This document shows positions 16,884 to 26,544 of a stretch of DNA of 64,000 nt, one piece after another. Numbering within the stretch: the first letter of the stretch is position 1; each line of letters begins with the position of its first letter. Source of the DNA: JAMZMI01 sp963848175 (GTDB taxonomy: Bacteria; Bacteroidota; Bacteroidia; Cytophagales; Cyclobacteriaceae). The stretch is from assembly GCA_963848175.1 (NCBI GenBank), contig CAWKCO010000011.1:496001-560000 (forward strand). The letters run 5' to 3'. A model generated the notes under the pieces. It worked only from the letters and a program-made list of their open reading frames with translations, had not been told where the DNA came from and did no database searches. The position numbers and the translations under genes were made by a program.

Positions 16884-19286
16884 TTATTTTGTTTCTCCTG
16901 CCTTGCCTTCAGGCAGGTCTTCTTCTTCGTCTCCTTCTTGAAACTCAGAATATTCTTCTATGAGTGGGTGCTCGTCTTTATCAATCTTGCCTGAATCAAA
17001 CTGTAGCAACAATGCCGGCAAAACCACCAAGTTGGTGAGCATTGCTAGTAGCAAGGTTACTGATGTTAATTTTCCCAGTGCGATGGTGCCTCCAAACTCA
17101 GAAGCCGTGAAAATCACAAACCCGAAAAACAGAATGATAGAAGTATAAATCATACTCGATCCCGTTTCTCTCAGGCTTTTGCTTACCGCAATGGGCACGG
17201 AAAAATTATGCGCAATCAGTTCCTGACGGTATTTGGCCAGAAAGTGAATAGAATCATCCACTGATATACCAAATGCAATACTAAAAATCAATGCAGTACT
17301 TGGCTTCAAAGGAATGCCAAAGTAGCCCATAATCCCCGCCGTAATGGCCAAAGGAATCATATTCGGTATGATCGAAATGATGATCATCTTGAAATTTCTA
17401 AACAAAATGGCCATGATAAATGCGATGATTACAAAGGCAAAAATCATAGAGGTGATCAAGTTGTCGATCAGGTATTTATTCCCTTTAATGAAGAGCGGAA
17501 CTGTTCCTGTGATCTTGACCGTCATATCCGTATCCCCGAAAATTTCTTCTATTTTGGGCGAAATCACATCGTTGACCAATGAGTCCATTTTGATAGATCC
17601 AATATCTGGCATCTTCAACGAGATCCGGATCAATTGTCCTGTAGAGTCCACAAATGATTTGGAAATTCCCTCTGAGTCCCCTTCCTCTTTGAGGTACCTC
17701 AAAATAAAATTGCTGTCCCGATTGTCTGGCAAGGAATAGTAAGCAGGGTTTTGATTGTAAAATGCTTGTCGTGACGCTTTGATAAAACTCACTACCGAAA
17801 CAGGTTGCGAGATCATTTCCATGGAGTCCAAAAACATCTCAAACTCATTGATTGTTCTCAGGTTGCTCAATCGCTGCACGCCCTTTTTCTTACCCGTATC
17901 CACGATTACTTCCAGTGGCATTACTCCACTAAAATTTGCCTCGAAGAACTCCAATTCCTTTTTCAACGGACTATCCTCAGGAAGGTCATCCACCATAAAT
18001 GAATTGGCCTTGATTTGTTGCATTCCATATATAGAAGCTGCTATCAAAATTCCTGTTCCGAGAAAAACCCACTTGCGATGATTGTGTACTACCTCATCCA
18101 AAAATTTCAACACCACATCCAGCGCTTTGAAGTCCAAGTGCTTCATGTGGCGCTCAGTTGGTGGTTTGAAAAGTGAAAACACAGATGGAATCATCACCGT
18201 ACTTACTACGAAGGTGCACATGATATTCAAGCCTGCCACTATTCCAAACTCCCTCAGAATGGGTATACCAGTGAAAACCAGCACAAAAAAACCTACAGCC
18301 GTCGTGAAATTGGTGATGAAGGTAACCAACCCAATATTTTTGATAATCTTCTCCAGTGCGCGTCTTTGATCTCCATGCGCCGAATACTCCTGATGGTATT
18401 TATTGAGCATGTAGACACTATTCGGAATCCCGATCACCACGATGATGGAAGGGATCAAGCCTGTGAGAAGGGTGATTTTATATTGAAGCAAAGCCAAAGA
18501 TCCCATCACCCACACCACGATCACGCCAATGATCACAAGTGGAAAAAAGACCGCTTTAAATGATCTAAAAAAGAAGAATAAAATCAACCCTGTAATGACC
18601 ACAGAGAAAATCAGGAATTTATTCAGCTCCTGCTTGATTTTAACGGTGTTGACCGCCCGTACATAAGGCAAGCCTGCATAATGTGTTTTGATTCCTGTGG
18701 CTTCTGAAAATTGACCACCAGCTCTTACGATATCGTCGATCATGGTGAACCTGCGCTTAGAATTAAGCACATTTTTATCTACCGTCACTAGAATTAAAGT
18801 AGCGCCATTTTCCGCATTTACCAGTTGTCCTGAGTAGAACTGCAAGCTATTCGCAACAGCCAGCAAGCTATCTAGTTTCACTTGGTCTTCGGGGATTTCT
18901 GGAAACACAGGCACCAACTCAAAGCGACGCTTCTCATTGTTCTTTTCCAGCATCCTAAGATTTGGCAATCCAAGCACTGATTTCACACCATGAATGCGGA
19001 GCAACTCATCAGTAAGCATGCGCATTTGCTGAAAATTTTCAGCCTGATAGATCGCACTATCTCTCACACCAATGGCCATGATGTTTCCATCTTCACCAAA
19101 AATGGCTTTAAACTCTTTGAAATATTTCTGATCGAGATCGTCTTCAGGTACGATGTTTACCATCTCATAAGACCAAAGAATGTCTTGAGATTTATAACCC
19201 ATAAACACAGTAATCACCCCCAACAATACCATGAGTGTAATTCTGAAACGAAGAATAGTGTTTGCTACTTTAGTCCACATTGGCAA
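16884..19286 (-). CDS. MMPL/RND family exporter (HAE3-like)
   Basis: An 800-residue RND-type membrane protein with about 12 helices in two halves. Each half has a large periplasmic loop after helix 1 and a cluster of helices. GLIPSIIVVIGIPNSVYMLNKYHQ (first half) and STALIFSIAFGISVDDSIHFLAKYRQ (second half) are the GxxxD-type proton-relay regions. The MMPL/HAE3 subgroup exports lipids or hydrophobic compounds (hopanoids, mycolates); the substrate is unknown. The acidic C-terminal tail includes LPEGKAG, encoded by a 21-base palindromic micro-repeat. A TACCTTTG promoter lies upstream, and ileS, lspA and eamA follow in the same operon. Confidence 0.88.
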   Translation of the reverse strand: MPMWTKVANTILRFRITLMVLLGVITVFMGYKSQDILWSYEMVNIVPEDDLDQKYFKEFKAIFGEDGNIMAIGVRDSAIYQAENFQQMRMLTDELLRIHGVKSVLGLPNLRMLEKNNEKRRFELVPVFPEIPEDQVKLDSLLAVANSLQFYSGQLVNAENGATLILVTVDKNVLNSKRRFTMIDDIVRAGGQFSEATGIKTHYAGLPYVRAVNTVKIKQELNKFLIFSVVITGLILFFFFRSFKAVFFPLVIIGVIVVWVMGSLALLQYKITLLTGLIPSIIVVIGIPNSVYMLNKYHQEYSAHGDQRRALEKIIKNIGLVTFITNFTTAVGFFVLVFTGIPILREFGIVAGLNIMCTFVVSTVMIPSVFSLFKPPTERHMKHLDFKALDVVLKFLDEVVHNHRKWVFLGTGILIAASIYGMQQIKANSFMVDDLPEDSPLKKELEFFEANFSGVMPLEVIVDTGKKKGVQRLSNLRTINEFEMFLDSMEMISQPVSVVSFIKASRQAFYNQNPAYYSLPDNRDSNFILRYLKEEGDSEGISKSFVDSTGQLIRISLKMPDIGSIKMDSLVNDVISPKIEEIFGDTDMTVKITGTVPLFIKGNKYLIDNLITSMIFAFVIIAFIMAILFRNFKMIIISIIPNMIPLAITAGIMGYFGIPLKPSTALIFSIAFGISVDDSIHFLAKYRQELIAHNFSVPIAVSKSLRETGSSMIYTSIILFFGFVIFTASEFGGTIALGKLTSVTLLLAMLTNLVVLPALLLQFDSGKIDKDEHPLIEEYSEFQEGDEEEDLPEGKAGETK
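16897..16917. repeat. 21-base GC palindrome inside the MMPL gene
   Basis: A 21-base inverted repeat with arms CCTGCCT and AGGCAGG, in frame near the MMPL stop, encoding LPEGKAG. It has the same length and arms as the elements at 51184-51204 and 56868-56888. Confidence 0.6.
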
Positions 19287-19299
19287 AAAAAACGAGCGG

Positions 19300-19307
19300 C
19301 AAAGGTA
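19300..19307 (-). promoter_or_regulatory. Bacteroidota -7 element for MMPL-ileS-lspA operon
   Basis: The minus strand reads TACCTTTG (TAnnTTTG), 14 bases upstream of the MMPL start at 19286. It probably drives all four genes of the operon. Confidence 0.5.
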
Positions 19308-19358
19308 ACCATTTTCTCAAGTTAGCCCGTGCATTCAGTAGTTTGATATTCAGCCAAT

Positions 19359-20718
19359 TCACGACTTGGCAGTAGGCAATGAAAATCCACTGATCGTTCG
19401 ATAAAGTTTGATTGCGTGACTATCCGTCAAGCTGGATACAAAATCAGAAACAATCATCAAAAGATCGTAGGTTGTCAAGGTCTCATTTTTAAGCTTCAAT
19501 TGATACGTCTCAGGCAATAGCCGAAGGTGGCTCAACTGCTTTGGAGTGGCTTTTTGGGAAGAAATCACTGACTGATAAGCACTCGTCGTAAATGCCTCCA
19601 TTAGCTTACCTATCACTTCAAACCCTCCTGCTTCGCGCTCAAGTACTTGTTTTGATTGATAAATTTTTTCAAAAGAAAGTGCCGAAATTTCATTCATCGT
19701 ATCGGCGCAAGGAATCAAATCCGTAAGCGCTTGGTCGAACTGCCCCGAAAGCATTGCCTCCTCATTCTCTAAAAAAACTTTGGTGGTTTGCTCGGTAAGT
19801 TCATGTATAGCCATCGCGCGGAGAAGACCCAGCTTCTCATTTTTACTGGAGATCTCGTCTGGACGATCTTCGTATTTATCACCGATAATCTTAACCAAGA
19901 GCTTTTTAGTCGTATCAAAATCCACCAACCCCAGATCGGCAACCATCTTCCAAATCAATGATCCCGTAGCAAATATCATCTGCAGCTTCTACTAAAAAGG
20001 TAACGGATGCCTATGCCACGCCTCGTCCCCAACAGGCTTGAGTTGCATGGCAGTAGCTAATGTTTTGAAATGCTCCAAGTTGCTACGATAAACGCCGTAT
20101 TTTTTCTGACTTTTTCTATCCTTATCCTTCGGAGCAAAAGACGTTTTGGGGTATTTGGTAAAAGCTCCCAGACAGGCAAATGTCAATTTCAGCCCTCCAT
20201 TACTTGGATCATTGAGAATTCGAAAACCTTGAGCATTGCCTTCAAAATCAGTCAAATCTTTCCACTCCTCTTTGCTAACCAAGACTTTCAAATGCCTGTC
20301 CTTTTTCATTGTCTAATAAAAAAAGATGAAATGGCTTTTTCCCCAGAATGCCCAAACGGAGGATTGCCTATGTCATGCGCCAAACTTGCGGTGGCCACTA
20401 TGCCACCAAAATCATGAAATGTATACCCAGCACTCTCGCAAGCTCCTATATTTAGCAATCAATCTTCTGCCCACAGCTTTACCTAAGCGAACGCCCCACA
20501 CAAGATACTTCCAAGACTGTGAGTGAGTCGAGTATGAACAAAATCATCTTCTGGCAAGAGGAAATACTTGTGTTTTGTCTTGAAGTTTTCTGAACGGATG
20601 AGAAAAAATCAATCGATCAAAATCCTGCTCAAACGTACTCCTTGTTTCCTGTGAGAGTTTCTACTTCAGTTTTGTCGCCAAATCTTTTTGGAGAAAGTAA
20701 GTTGAGCCAGTTCATCAT
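19359..20718 (-). pseudogene. dgt: dGTP triphosphohydrolase, about nine frameshifts
   Basis: Reading the minus strand from ATG 20718 across several frames gives a complete dGTPase of about 445 residues. Landmarks in order are FDRLIFSHPFRKLQDKTQVF, HTRLTHSLEVSCVGRSLG, LAHDIGNPPFGHSGEKA (the HD metal site), EEWKDLTDFEGNAQGFRIL, KKYGVYRSNLEHFKTLA, and VEAADDICYGIIDLED. The enzyme cleaves dGTP to deoxyguanosine and triphosphate. Single-base changes are needed near 20641, 20556, 20514, 20485, 20441, 20325, 20281, 19988 and 19945. All are one-base run-length changes, eight of them +1 and several CTG/CTA read as CTTG/CTTA. Conserved residues survive between every break, so an assembly problem is likelier than true decay, but as given the gene is not translatable. 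Confidence 0.72.
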
Positions 20719-20877
20719 AATGGATTGTGTGCTTTTCGAGCGGCAAAATAACCTAAAATAAGATTCTGCAATAACATCGGCCGATCAGAGATCAAAAAAT
20801 AGATTTTTCCTTATAACTTGTGCCTTATCCAAGAAGTTAAAAGAGGCAGCTCCGCTATTGCCAGAGCCCTGAAAACA

Positions 20878-20901
20878 ACAAAGGGGCTCGCGCCCCTTTG
20901 T
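20878..20901 (-). terminator. Terminator after hpf
   Basis: A perfect ten-base stem ACAAAGGGGC/GCCCCTTTGT around TCGC, 24 bases past the hpf stop. Minus-strand reading continues TGTTTTC, and the plus-strand side continues ATTTTAT, so it could serve either direction. Confidence 0.7.
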
Positions 20902-20924
20902 ATTTTATCAAATTCTAATGCTCA

Positions 20925-21227
20925 TTAAATGTGAGCTATCATTTTTTCCTTGTGCTTTTTAAGCTGACGTCTCAAAGACTCCACCGCCTCATCAGCCGCA
21001 GCTTCGAATGACGTTGCTTTTTCTTTCGCAAAAAGCTGATTGCCAGGAATATTTAATTTTATTTCTAAATGCTTGTTTTCTCTAGATTCGTCGCTTTCCA
21101 CTTTCATGATCACTTCGCCATCGATGATTCTATCAAAAAACGTCTCTAGTTTGTCAGTCTTCTTTTGAATAAAATCTATTAGCTTTTGATCTGCGTCAAA
21201 GTGAATGGATTGCATTTGTAATTTCAT
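20925..21227 (-). CDS. hpf: Ribosome hibernation-promoting factor HPF/YfiA
   Basis: A 100-residue short-form hibernation factor that binds the 30S decoding region in stationary phase. The pattern is typical: MQSIHFDADQKLIDFIQKKTDKLETFFDRI at the start, then a strand pair and a basic C-terminal helix, AADEAVESLRRQLKKHKEK. There is no long-HPF C-terminal dimerisation domain. It lies 28 bases after xerC in the conserved Bacteroidota order rpsU-xerC-hpf and ends before a terminator hairpin. Confidence 0.9.
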   Translation of the reverse strand: MKLQMQSIHFDADQKLIDFIQKKTDKLETFFDRIIDGEVIMKVESDESRENKHLEIKLNIPGNQLFAKEKATSFEAAADEAVESLRRQLKKHKEKMIAHI

Positions 21228-21255
21228 GACTTAAAAATTTAAAGATTAAACATTA

Positions 21256-22134
21256 TTATGCTCTTGGATGAGCCAAGTCAAATGCCGACTTGAGCTTCTC
21301 CATTGAATTATGGGTGTACACTTGAGTGGCTGCCAAGCTGGTATGACCCAAAAGGTCTTTCACAGCATTGAGATCAGCCCCTTTATCAAGTAAATGGGTT
21401 GCAAACGTGTGCCTCAGAACGTGAGGACTTGTCTTAGATAAGGTTGTAACCTGTTCCAAATATTTCTTCACCACTCTATATACCAACATAGGATACAATT
21501 GTTCCCCCGAGTCTGTCAGCAACAAATAACCATTGGTTTTACCAAAGCACTGTGTGCGTAATTCGAGGTATGTCTTTAGACTCTTAACGAAAGATTTTCC
21601 AATTGGTATAACTCTTTCCTTATTTCTTTTCCCCAAAACTTTAATTGTTCCTTGAAAGGTATTGATATCCGCATCCTCAAGATTGAGCAACTCGGACAGT
21701 CGAATGCCTGTGGCGTACAGTAGTTCTAAGATAAGCTTATCTCTTTGTCCAGGATAATCAGGATCATACTGAATTTGATCCAAGAGAATATTCATTTCGC
21801 TTTCGCGAACGAAGGAAGGAAGTTTTTTTTCTGACTTTAAAGGCTTTAATCTGCTGGCAGGGTTGGTAGCGAGATACTCGCGCCCCTGAAGGAATTTGTA
21901 GAATGACTTGGTCGTGGCAATTTTCCTATTGACAGACAAGGGTGAATTTCCCTCTTCCATCAAAGTCACGACCCAACTGCGCAACATACCATGATCGGCT
22001 TGAAGCAGGTCTTCGAGCTCGTAGGTAGTTTGTAAGTGTACTTTTAACTGAGATAAGTCCTTGCTATAGGCAGTAAGCGTATGCTTGCTGAATCTTTTTT
22101 CAAATTCAAGGTACTTTAAGAAAGGCTCAATCAT
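21256..22134 (-). CDS. xerC: Tyrosine recombinase XerC-like
   Basis: A 292-residue tyrosine recombinase. The N-terminal SAM-like core-binding domain spans residues 1-90 (FLKYLEFEKRFSKHTLTAYSKDL). The catalytic residues are Arg in ATGIRLSELL, HxxR in SPHVLRHTFATHLL, His in LLGHTS and Tyr in TQVYTHN. This set and the length match XerC/XerD chromosome-dimer resolvases. Its conserved place between rpsU and hpf indicates a housekeeping enzyme rather than an integrase. Which Xer paralogue it is cannot be decided from one copy. Confidence 0.9.
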   Translation of the reverse strand: MIEPFLKYLEFEKRFSKHTLTAYSKDLSQLKVHLQTTYELEDLLQADHGMLRSWVVTLMEEGNSPLSVNRKIATTKSFYKFLQGREYLATNPASRLKPLKSEKKLPSFVRESEMNILLDQIQYDPDYPGQRDKLILELLYATGIRLSELLNLEDADINTFQGTIKVLGKRNKERVIPIGKSFVKSLKTYLELRTQCFGKTNGYLLLTDSGEQLYPMLVYRVVKKYLEQVTTLSKTSPHVLRHTFATHLLDKGADLNAVKDLLGHTSLAATQVYTHNSMEKLKSAFDLAHPRA

Positions 22135-22207
22135 AGGTTAGTAAGCCTTGGTACAACCAAGGATTACTAACTTAATCAATTCGAAATAAAAATCCTTGCG
22201 AAAAGGA

Positions 22208-22402
22208 TTACTTATTTTCCTGATCTCTTAGATTCTGTATATAGCTAGCTTTGATCACTTCTTTTCTTCTTTTTACAGAAGGTTTAGTGAAAGCAGTTCT
22301 TTCTCTTGCTTCTCTTAAAACACCAGTTTTTTCAAACTTCTTTTTGAATCTTTTTAGTGCCTTATCGATAGATTCGTTTTCTTTTACGTTGATTATAATC
22401 AT
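22208..22402 (-). CDS. rpsU: 30S ribosomal protein S21
   Basis: A 64-residue basic protein, MIIINVKENESIDKALKRFK followed by KKFEKTGVLREARERTAFTKPS, the standard bS21 sequence. It is the first gene of rpsU-xerC-hpf and is preceded by an A/T-rich region with a purine-rich tract. In Bacteroidota bS21 helps occlude the anti-Shine-Dalgarno, which fits the scarcity of strong ribosome-binding sites in this window (the latter from established literature). Confidence 0.95.
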   Translation of the reverse strand: MIIINVKENESIDKALKRFKKKFEKTGVLREARERTAFTKPSVKRRKEVIKASYIQNLRDQENK

Positions 22403-22462
22403 CGTTCTATTTTTTCTTTTTGAGCCTGCAAAATTAGAGTAAAAATCATAGCTTCCAAACGT

Positions 22463-23614
22463 TTACATTAATAGTTCTCGGGAAATTACAACTTTTTGAA
22501 TCTCAGAGGTTCCTTCACCTATCGTGCACAGCTTAGAATCTCTATAATATTTCTCTACTGGGTAGTCTTTGGTGTATCCATAACCACCAAAAATCTGCAC
22601 CGCATCATTGGCTAATTCTACACAAATCTCCGAACTGTAGAGCTTGGCCATGGCTGATTCTTTTGTCACAGGTTTGCCTTGGTTTTTAAGTGATGCCGCC
22701 TGAAAAGTGAGCAATTTGGCCGCTTCGAGTTTAGTAGCCATTCCTGCCAGCTTAAATGAAATCCCTTGGAACGTGGATATTGGTTTCCCAAATTGTTCTC
22801 TTTCCTTTGAATATTTGATGGAGGCATCCAGCGCTCCCTGTGCAATACCACAGCCCAAAGCTGCAATGGAAATACGCCCTCCATCTAGCACTTTTAGCGA
22901 CTGCACAAACCCATCTCCCACCTCTCCAATCAGATTGGATTCAGGAATATGGCAATCTTCAAAAATCATTTCGGCGGTTTCCGAGCATCGCATGCCCAAT
23001 TTATTTTCTTTTCTCCCTCCCCTAAAGCCTGAAGTTCCTCGCTCCACGATAAATGCCGAAGCATTGTGATGCTTACCTGCATCTCCAGTGCGGGCAATGA
23101 CCACCGCCACATCAGCAGAGATGCCATGAGTGATAAAACTTTTTGCGCCATTCAACACCCAGTGCTCCCCTTTCTTTATCGCTGTAGTTTTCATATTTCC
23201 GGCATCCGAGCCGGTGTTTGGCTCAGTCAGCCCCCAAGCTCCCAGCCACTCACAGGTGGCGAGTTTTGGTAAATACTTTTTCTTTTGTTCGTCGCTTGCA
23301 TGTTTAAGAATATGCCCCGTGCAAAGGCTATTATGTGCTGCCATCGACAGACCAATCGAACCATCTATGCTACTCAGTGCGATAATCGCACTCACGTACT
23401 CGTGATATCCAAAACCTGCGCCACCATATTCTTCTGGCACAAGTACCCCCATCAAACCAAGCCCACCGAGTTTCTTAAATACTTCCATCGGAAACTCTTG
23501 CGATTCATCCCACTCCATTTTGAATGGTTCAATATGTTTCACTCCAAAATCACGAATCATTTCGGTGATCATCTTTTGATTTTCTTGGATTTCTTGTGGA
23601 CTGGCGCTTTTCAT
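22463..23614 (-). CDS. Acyl-CoA dehydrogenase
   Basis: A 383-residue FAD-dependent acyl-CoA dehydrogenase of the short/medium-chain type. FAD and substrate motifs are WGLTEPNTGSDAGNMKT near residue 125 and GGRISIAALGCGIAQGALD. The C-terminal YRDSKLCTIGEGTSEIQ carries the catalytic Glu in the usual short-chain position, and IFGGYGYTKDYPVEKYYRD is diagnostic. It catalyses alpha-beta dehydrogenation in fatty acid or branched-chain amino acid degradation. The frame extends up to a TTG at 23665, but the ATG at 23614 (MKSASPQEIQENQ) gives the normal family length. Confidence 0.92.
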   Translation of the reverse strand: MKSASPQEIQENQKMITEMIRDFGVKHIEPFKMEWDESQEFPMEVFKKLGGLGLMGVLVPEEYGGAGFGYHEYVSAIIALSSIDGSIGLSMAAHNSLCTGHILKHASDEQKKKYLPKLATCEWLGAWGLTEPNTGSDAGNMKTTAIKKGEHWVLNGAKSFITHGISADVAVVIARTGDAGKHHNASAFIVERGTSGFRGGRKENKLGMRCSETAEMIFEDCHIPESNLIGEVGDGFVQSLKVLDGGRISIAALGCGIAQGALDASIKYSKEREQFGKPISTFQGISFKLAGMATKLEAAKLLTFQAASLKNQGKPVTKESAMAKLYSSEICVELANDAVQIFGGYGYTKDYPVEKYYRDSKLCTIGEGTSEIQKVVISRELLM

Positions 23615-23693
23615 GGGTGGGGTGCTTTTTTTAGTGGTAAAGAAATTTAACGAAAAGGAATGCAATGTGATCGAGTTGTGACCAAAATTTTAT

Positions 23694-24481
23694 CTAGCGC
23701 ACATCATTCAAACTCCAATCATAAGATTTGTAAGAAATTTCGGCATTTGCATTGACCGAAACGCGTGAATATCGATTGATATAATCGATAACCGTACCGT
23801 CATTTTCAAAGTCTCCCGAAAACCATGAGAAAAGCTTAGATATCTCCATGCACTCAGCCGAAATCACATTTTTCCCTGAATCATTAATAAAAGCGATGGT
23901 CTGCTCGTTTAATTGCTCCTCCAGCTTTCCTCCAGTATAAGCTTCTCGCCTCAGCTTGGGGCATGAAATAGAAGCACAATTAATTGCAAAATGAATTCTC
24001 GGCTCATCATAGTTTTTTCTGAGGATATTATGCTCAATGTTATTGAGGTCATAAATCACTTGATTTATCTCTAATAAACTTGATATCCCAAGGAGTATTT
24101 ATGAAGGGGATTTGAAGACTACTTCCAATGTCCTTGATGCTCGCCACAGGGATAGTGATCCAAAATCAATTTGAATGGTAAAAGCATTGTACGCGTTAAT
24201 CCAATAAGCGAGTTGATCTTCTTTGCTCCATAGTGAATCATTCGGTGCATTTTTTGCCAATAAATCTAAATAGCTTCGTAGCTCCGCACTATCCTCCTGA
24301 AATCCGATGTAGTCTACCAATCCTTCTTCATTCACATGCTTCTGTAGAAGATTAGTCCATTTTTCATGAGAAATGGGAGAAGTGTTTGGCTGCTGTGGAT
24401 GAAGCGACTGACAGCTGTACAATTAAAATAAATGAAGTAAAGGAAAGTAGATATTTGGTAAAACCACTTAACTTTTGCCAT
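23694..24481 (-). pseudogene. DUF547 family protein, several frameshifts
   Basis: Across frames the minus strand encodes a protein of about 260 residues. A membrane or lipoprotein-like start from ATG 24481 (ISTFLYFIYF, then SCQSLHP) leads into the DUF547 domain: LVDYIGFQ, QLAYWINAYNAFTI, LDHYP, SLQIPFINTPWDIKF, YDLNNIEHNILR and HFAINCASISCPKLR, the last two being the strongest DUF547 signatures. One-base changes near 24175 (CAAATTG), 24155 (CCCTG) and 24075 (TTATTAG), all +1, plus probably one -1 near 24425, reconcile the frames. The function of DUF547 proteins is unknown; many are secreted. The conserved segments argue for consensus errors. Confidence 0.6.
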
Positions 24482-24552
24482 TGTGTTGACTGGAATGTTT
24501 ATCATTTGACCAGAGAATTTGGTAAAAATACAAATCGAAATAAAGGGATCGC

Positions 24553-25809
24553 TTGGAAGGACTATTTAACTACAATAAGGAGATCATTGTTATTGTTTTA
24601 GGTTTTTTGATCATCACAATTGCGTCTAATCAGATTGCGAAAGTCTTCCAAAAAATCCGTCTTCCTCTGGTCACTGGCCTGATTTTCACTGGGATAGTAG
24701 CTGGCCCGTACATTCTTGGCTTGATCCCCATTTCTGCCAAAGCCAATTTACAATTTGTGAACGAAGTATCACTCGCTTTTATCGCTTTTGCGGCTGGCGC
24801 GGAACTTTACCTTCGAGAACTAAGAAGCAGACTCACGGTCATAAAAATCAGCAGTATTGCACAGAGTTTTCTTGGTTTTGTATTGGGCGCAGTATTCGTT
24901 TTTTTTATTACGGATTATATCTATTTCACCAAAGACCTGCCTCTGATACAGCGGTGGGTAGTTTCCATCCTCACCTCCGTGTTATTTGTAGCTCCTTCGC
25001 CCGCCTCTGTCATTGCGGTGATTTCAGAGCTTCGTGCCCAAGGCCCATTTACAAAAACCATCTTGGGAGTAACTATGGCCAAGGACTTTATCGTGGTGAT
25101 TATGTTCGCTGTAGCCCTGTCTATTTCCAAGTCATTTATGGATGGAGCAGGGGTAAACTTTTTAGATTTCGTCATCCTCCTGTTAGAATTAGCGTTCTCC
25201 TTTGTTTTGGCTATGATCGTGGGAAAAATGCTTCACGGCATATTAAAATGGGGGAAGCATCCATACATCAAGACCATCCTAATCTTAGTTCTAGGGTGGC
25301 TAAACTATGTTTTCTCTCATTTTTTTAGGGATTTTTCTTCCTCCGCTTTTAATCATGAAGTATATCTAGAGCCCTTACTAATCTGCTTGATAGCTAGTTT
25401 TTACATTTCCAACTACACCAAATACCGAGCAGAATTCCTTAAACTGATTCAGGATGTGAGCTTATATATATACGTAGCTTTTTTCACCCTGACGGGTGCC
25501 TCCATGAATCTTTCCGTTTTGCAAAGTGTCTGGGCGGTTTCGTTGGCACTCTTTCTCGTGAGAATGGTTACGATCGTATTGGGCACTTCCGCCGGTAATC
25601 TGATCACAAAAGAACCCGCAAAAATTTATGCTGTAGGATGGATGCCATACATCGCTCAGGCGGGAGTAGCATTAGGTTTAGTAACAGTGGTTGCAAATGA
25701 ATTTCCTACTTGGGGACCAGACTTTGCAACGGTCAGCATTGCGGTAATTATTATCAACCAGCTAGTAGGCCCTCCGCTCATCACGAGAGCCATCAAGCGC
25801 TATGGGTGA
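24553..25809 (+). CDS. Cation:proton antiporter (CPA2/KefB type) membrane subunit
   Basis: A 418-residue membrane protein with about 12 helices. The N-terminal pattern (IASNQIAKVFQKIRLPLVTGLIFTGIVAGPYILG) and LAFIAFAAGAELYLRELR are standard for the Na+/H+ exchanger domain. The family exchanges Na+ or K+ for protons. The start is TTG at 24553, with AAAGGG seven bases upstream: an in-frame stop lies just before it, and no ATG occurs before residue 150. The following RCK-like gene overlaps its end by eight bases, giving a two-gene transporter in which the regulatory domain is a separate chain. Confidence 0.85.
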   Translation: MEGLFNYNKEIIVIVLGFLIITIASNQIAKVFQKIRLPLVTGLIFTGIVAGPYILGLIPISAKANLQFVNEVSLAFIAFAAGAELYLRELRSRLTVIKISSIAQSFLGFVLGAVFVFFITDYIYFTKDLPLIQRWVVSILTSVLFVAPSPASVIAVISELRAQGPFTKTILGVTMAKDFIVVIMFAVALSISKSFMDGAGVNFLDFVILLLELAFSFVLAMIVGKMLHGILKWGKHPYIKTILILVLGWLNYVFSHFFRDFSSSAFNHEVYLEPLLICLIASFYISNYTKYRAEFLKLIQDVSLYIYVAFFTLTGASMNLSVLQSVWAVSLALFLVRMVTIVLGTSAGNLITKEPAKIYAVGWMPYIAQAGVALGLVTVVANEFPTWGPDFATVSIAVIIINQLVGPPLITRAIKRYG

Positions 25810-26492
25810 GAATAAAAGCAGAGCGGCTACCCCAGAGTTTGATGGAGTAAAAGATGCGCTTATTTTTGGTCACGAAAGTCAATCGCTGGCATTGGCACTA
25901 CAGCTGATGAACAAAGGCTGGAATGTGGAATTGGTTACGAAAAAATCCAGAGAAGAAGTAGAAGATGTAGAAGGATTTGAAATTTTATTTCATCGAAAGT
26001 GTGTCCAAAGATTTTTTTCAAACAATAGAAGCGAAGAAATACGACGCAATTGTTGGGATGCTATCTGATTATGAAAATCTGAAAATATGCCAGATCGTGT
26101 ACGAAGAAATCGGCACACAAGACATTGTGGTGAGATTAAATGACAGACACAACAAAGAAAAATTCCTCACCTATGGGGCAAGAGTCGTAGATCCTGCCAC
26201 TGCCATGGTAAGCTTGATGGATCATTTTGTAAGATCGCCACAAGCCACATCACTTCTATTGGGTCTGGAAACTGGCAAAGACTCCCGCGACATTATACTT
26301 CGCAACCCAGACATTCATGGTATAAGCTTGAGAGAGCTACGCTTGCCATCTGATGTGATTATTCTCTCTGTGATGCGAGGCGGCAATATCATTATCACGC
26401 ATGGTTACACCAGATTACGCATGGGTGACATCCTTACTTTTGTCGGGTCAGACAAAAGCCTGGACGAAGTACAGTTTAAGTTTGACCGATAA
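25802..26492 (+). CDS. TrkA-N/TrkA-C (RCK) regulatory subunit, one frameshift
   Basis: About 229 residues reconstructed from two frames. Residues 15-120 form the RCK N-lobe: DALIFGHESQSLALALQLMNKG is a degenerate Rossmann opening, and YDAIVGMLSDYENLKICQIVYEE and VVRLND follow. The TrkA-C lobe is at the end (GISLRELRLPSDVIILSVMRGG, DILTFVGSD). The frames are joined if one T is removed from ATTTTAT near 25987 (FEIYFIESVSK). It overlaps the antiporter gene by eight bases, so it very likely gates that transporter in response to nucleotide or K+. Confidence 0.75.
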
Positions 26493-26496
26493 AAAA

Positions 26497-26521
26497 AGCC
26501 AGAAACTTTACGCTTCTGGCT
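26497..26521 (+). terminator. Terminator between RCK gene and converging ompA-like gene
   Basis: The hairpin AGCCAGAA...TTCTGGCT directly follows the RCK stop at 26492 and lies 24 bases from the converging ompA-like stop. Its flanks are A-rich on the left and contain TTATTTTAT on the right, suggesting a bidirectional terminator. Confidence 0.65.
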
Positions 26522-26544
26522 CAATGATTATTTTATAATTCCCA

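Noticed and set aside
20720..20925. tRNA genes after hpf, as expected from the common hpf-tRNA-tuf order
   Set aside because: No cloverleaf or T-loop sequence could be found in this gap or in the other larger gaps.
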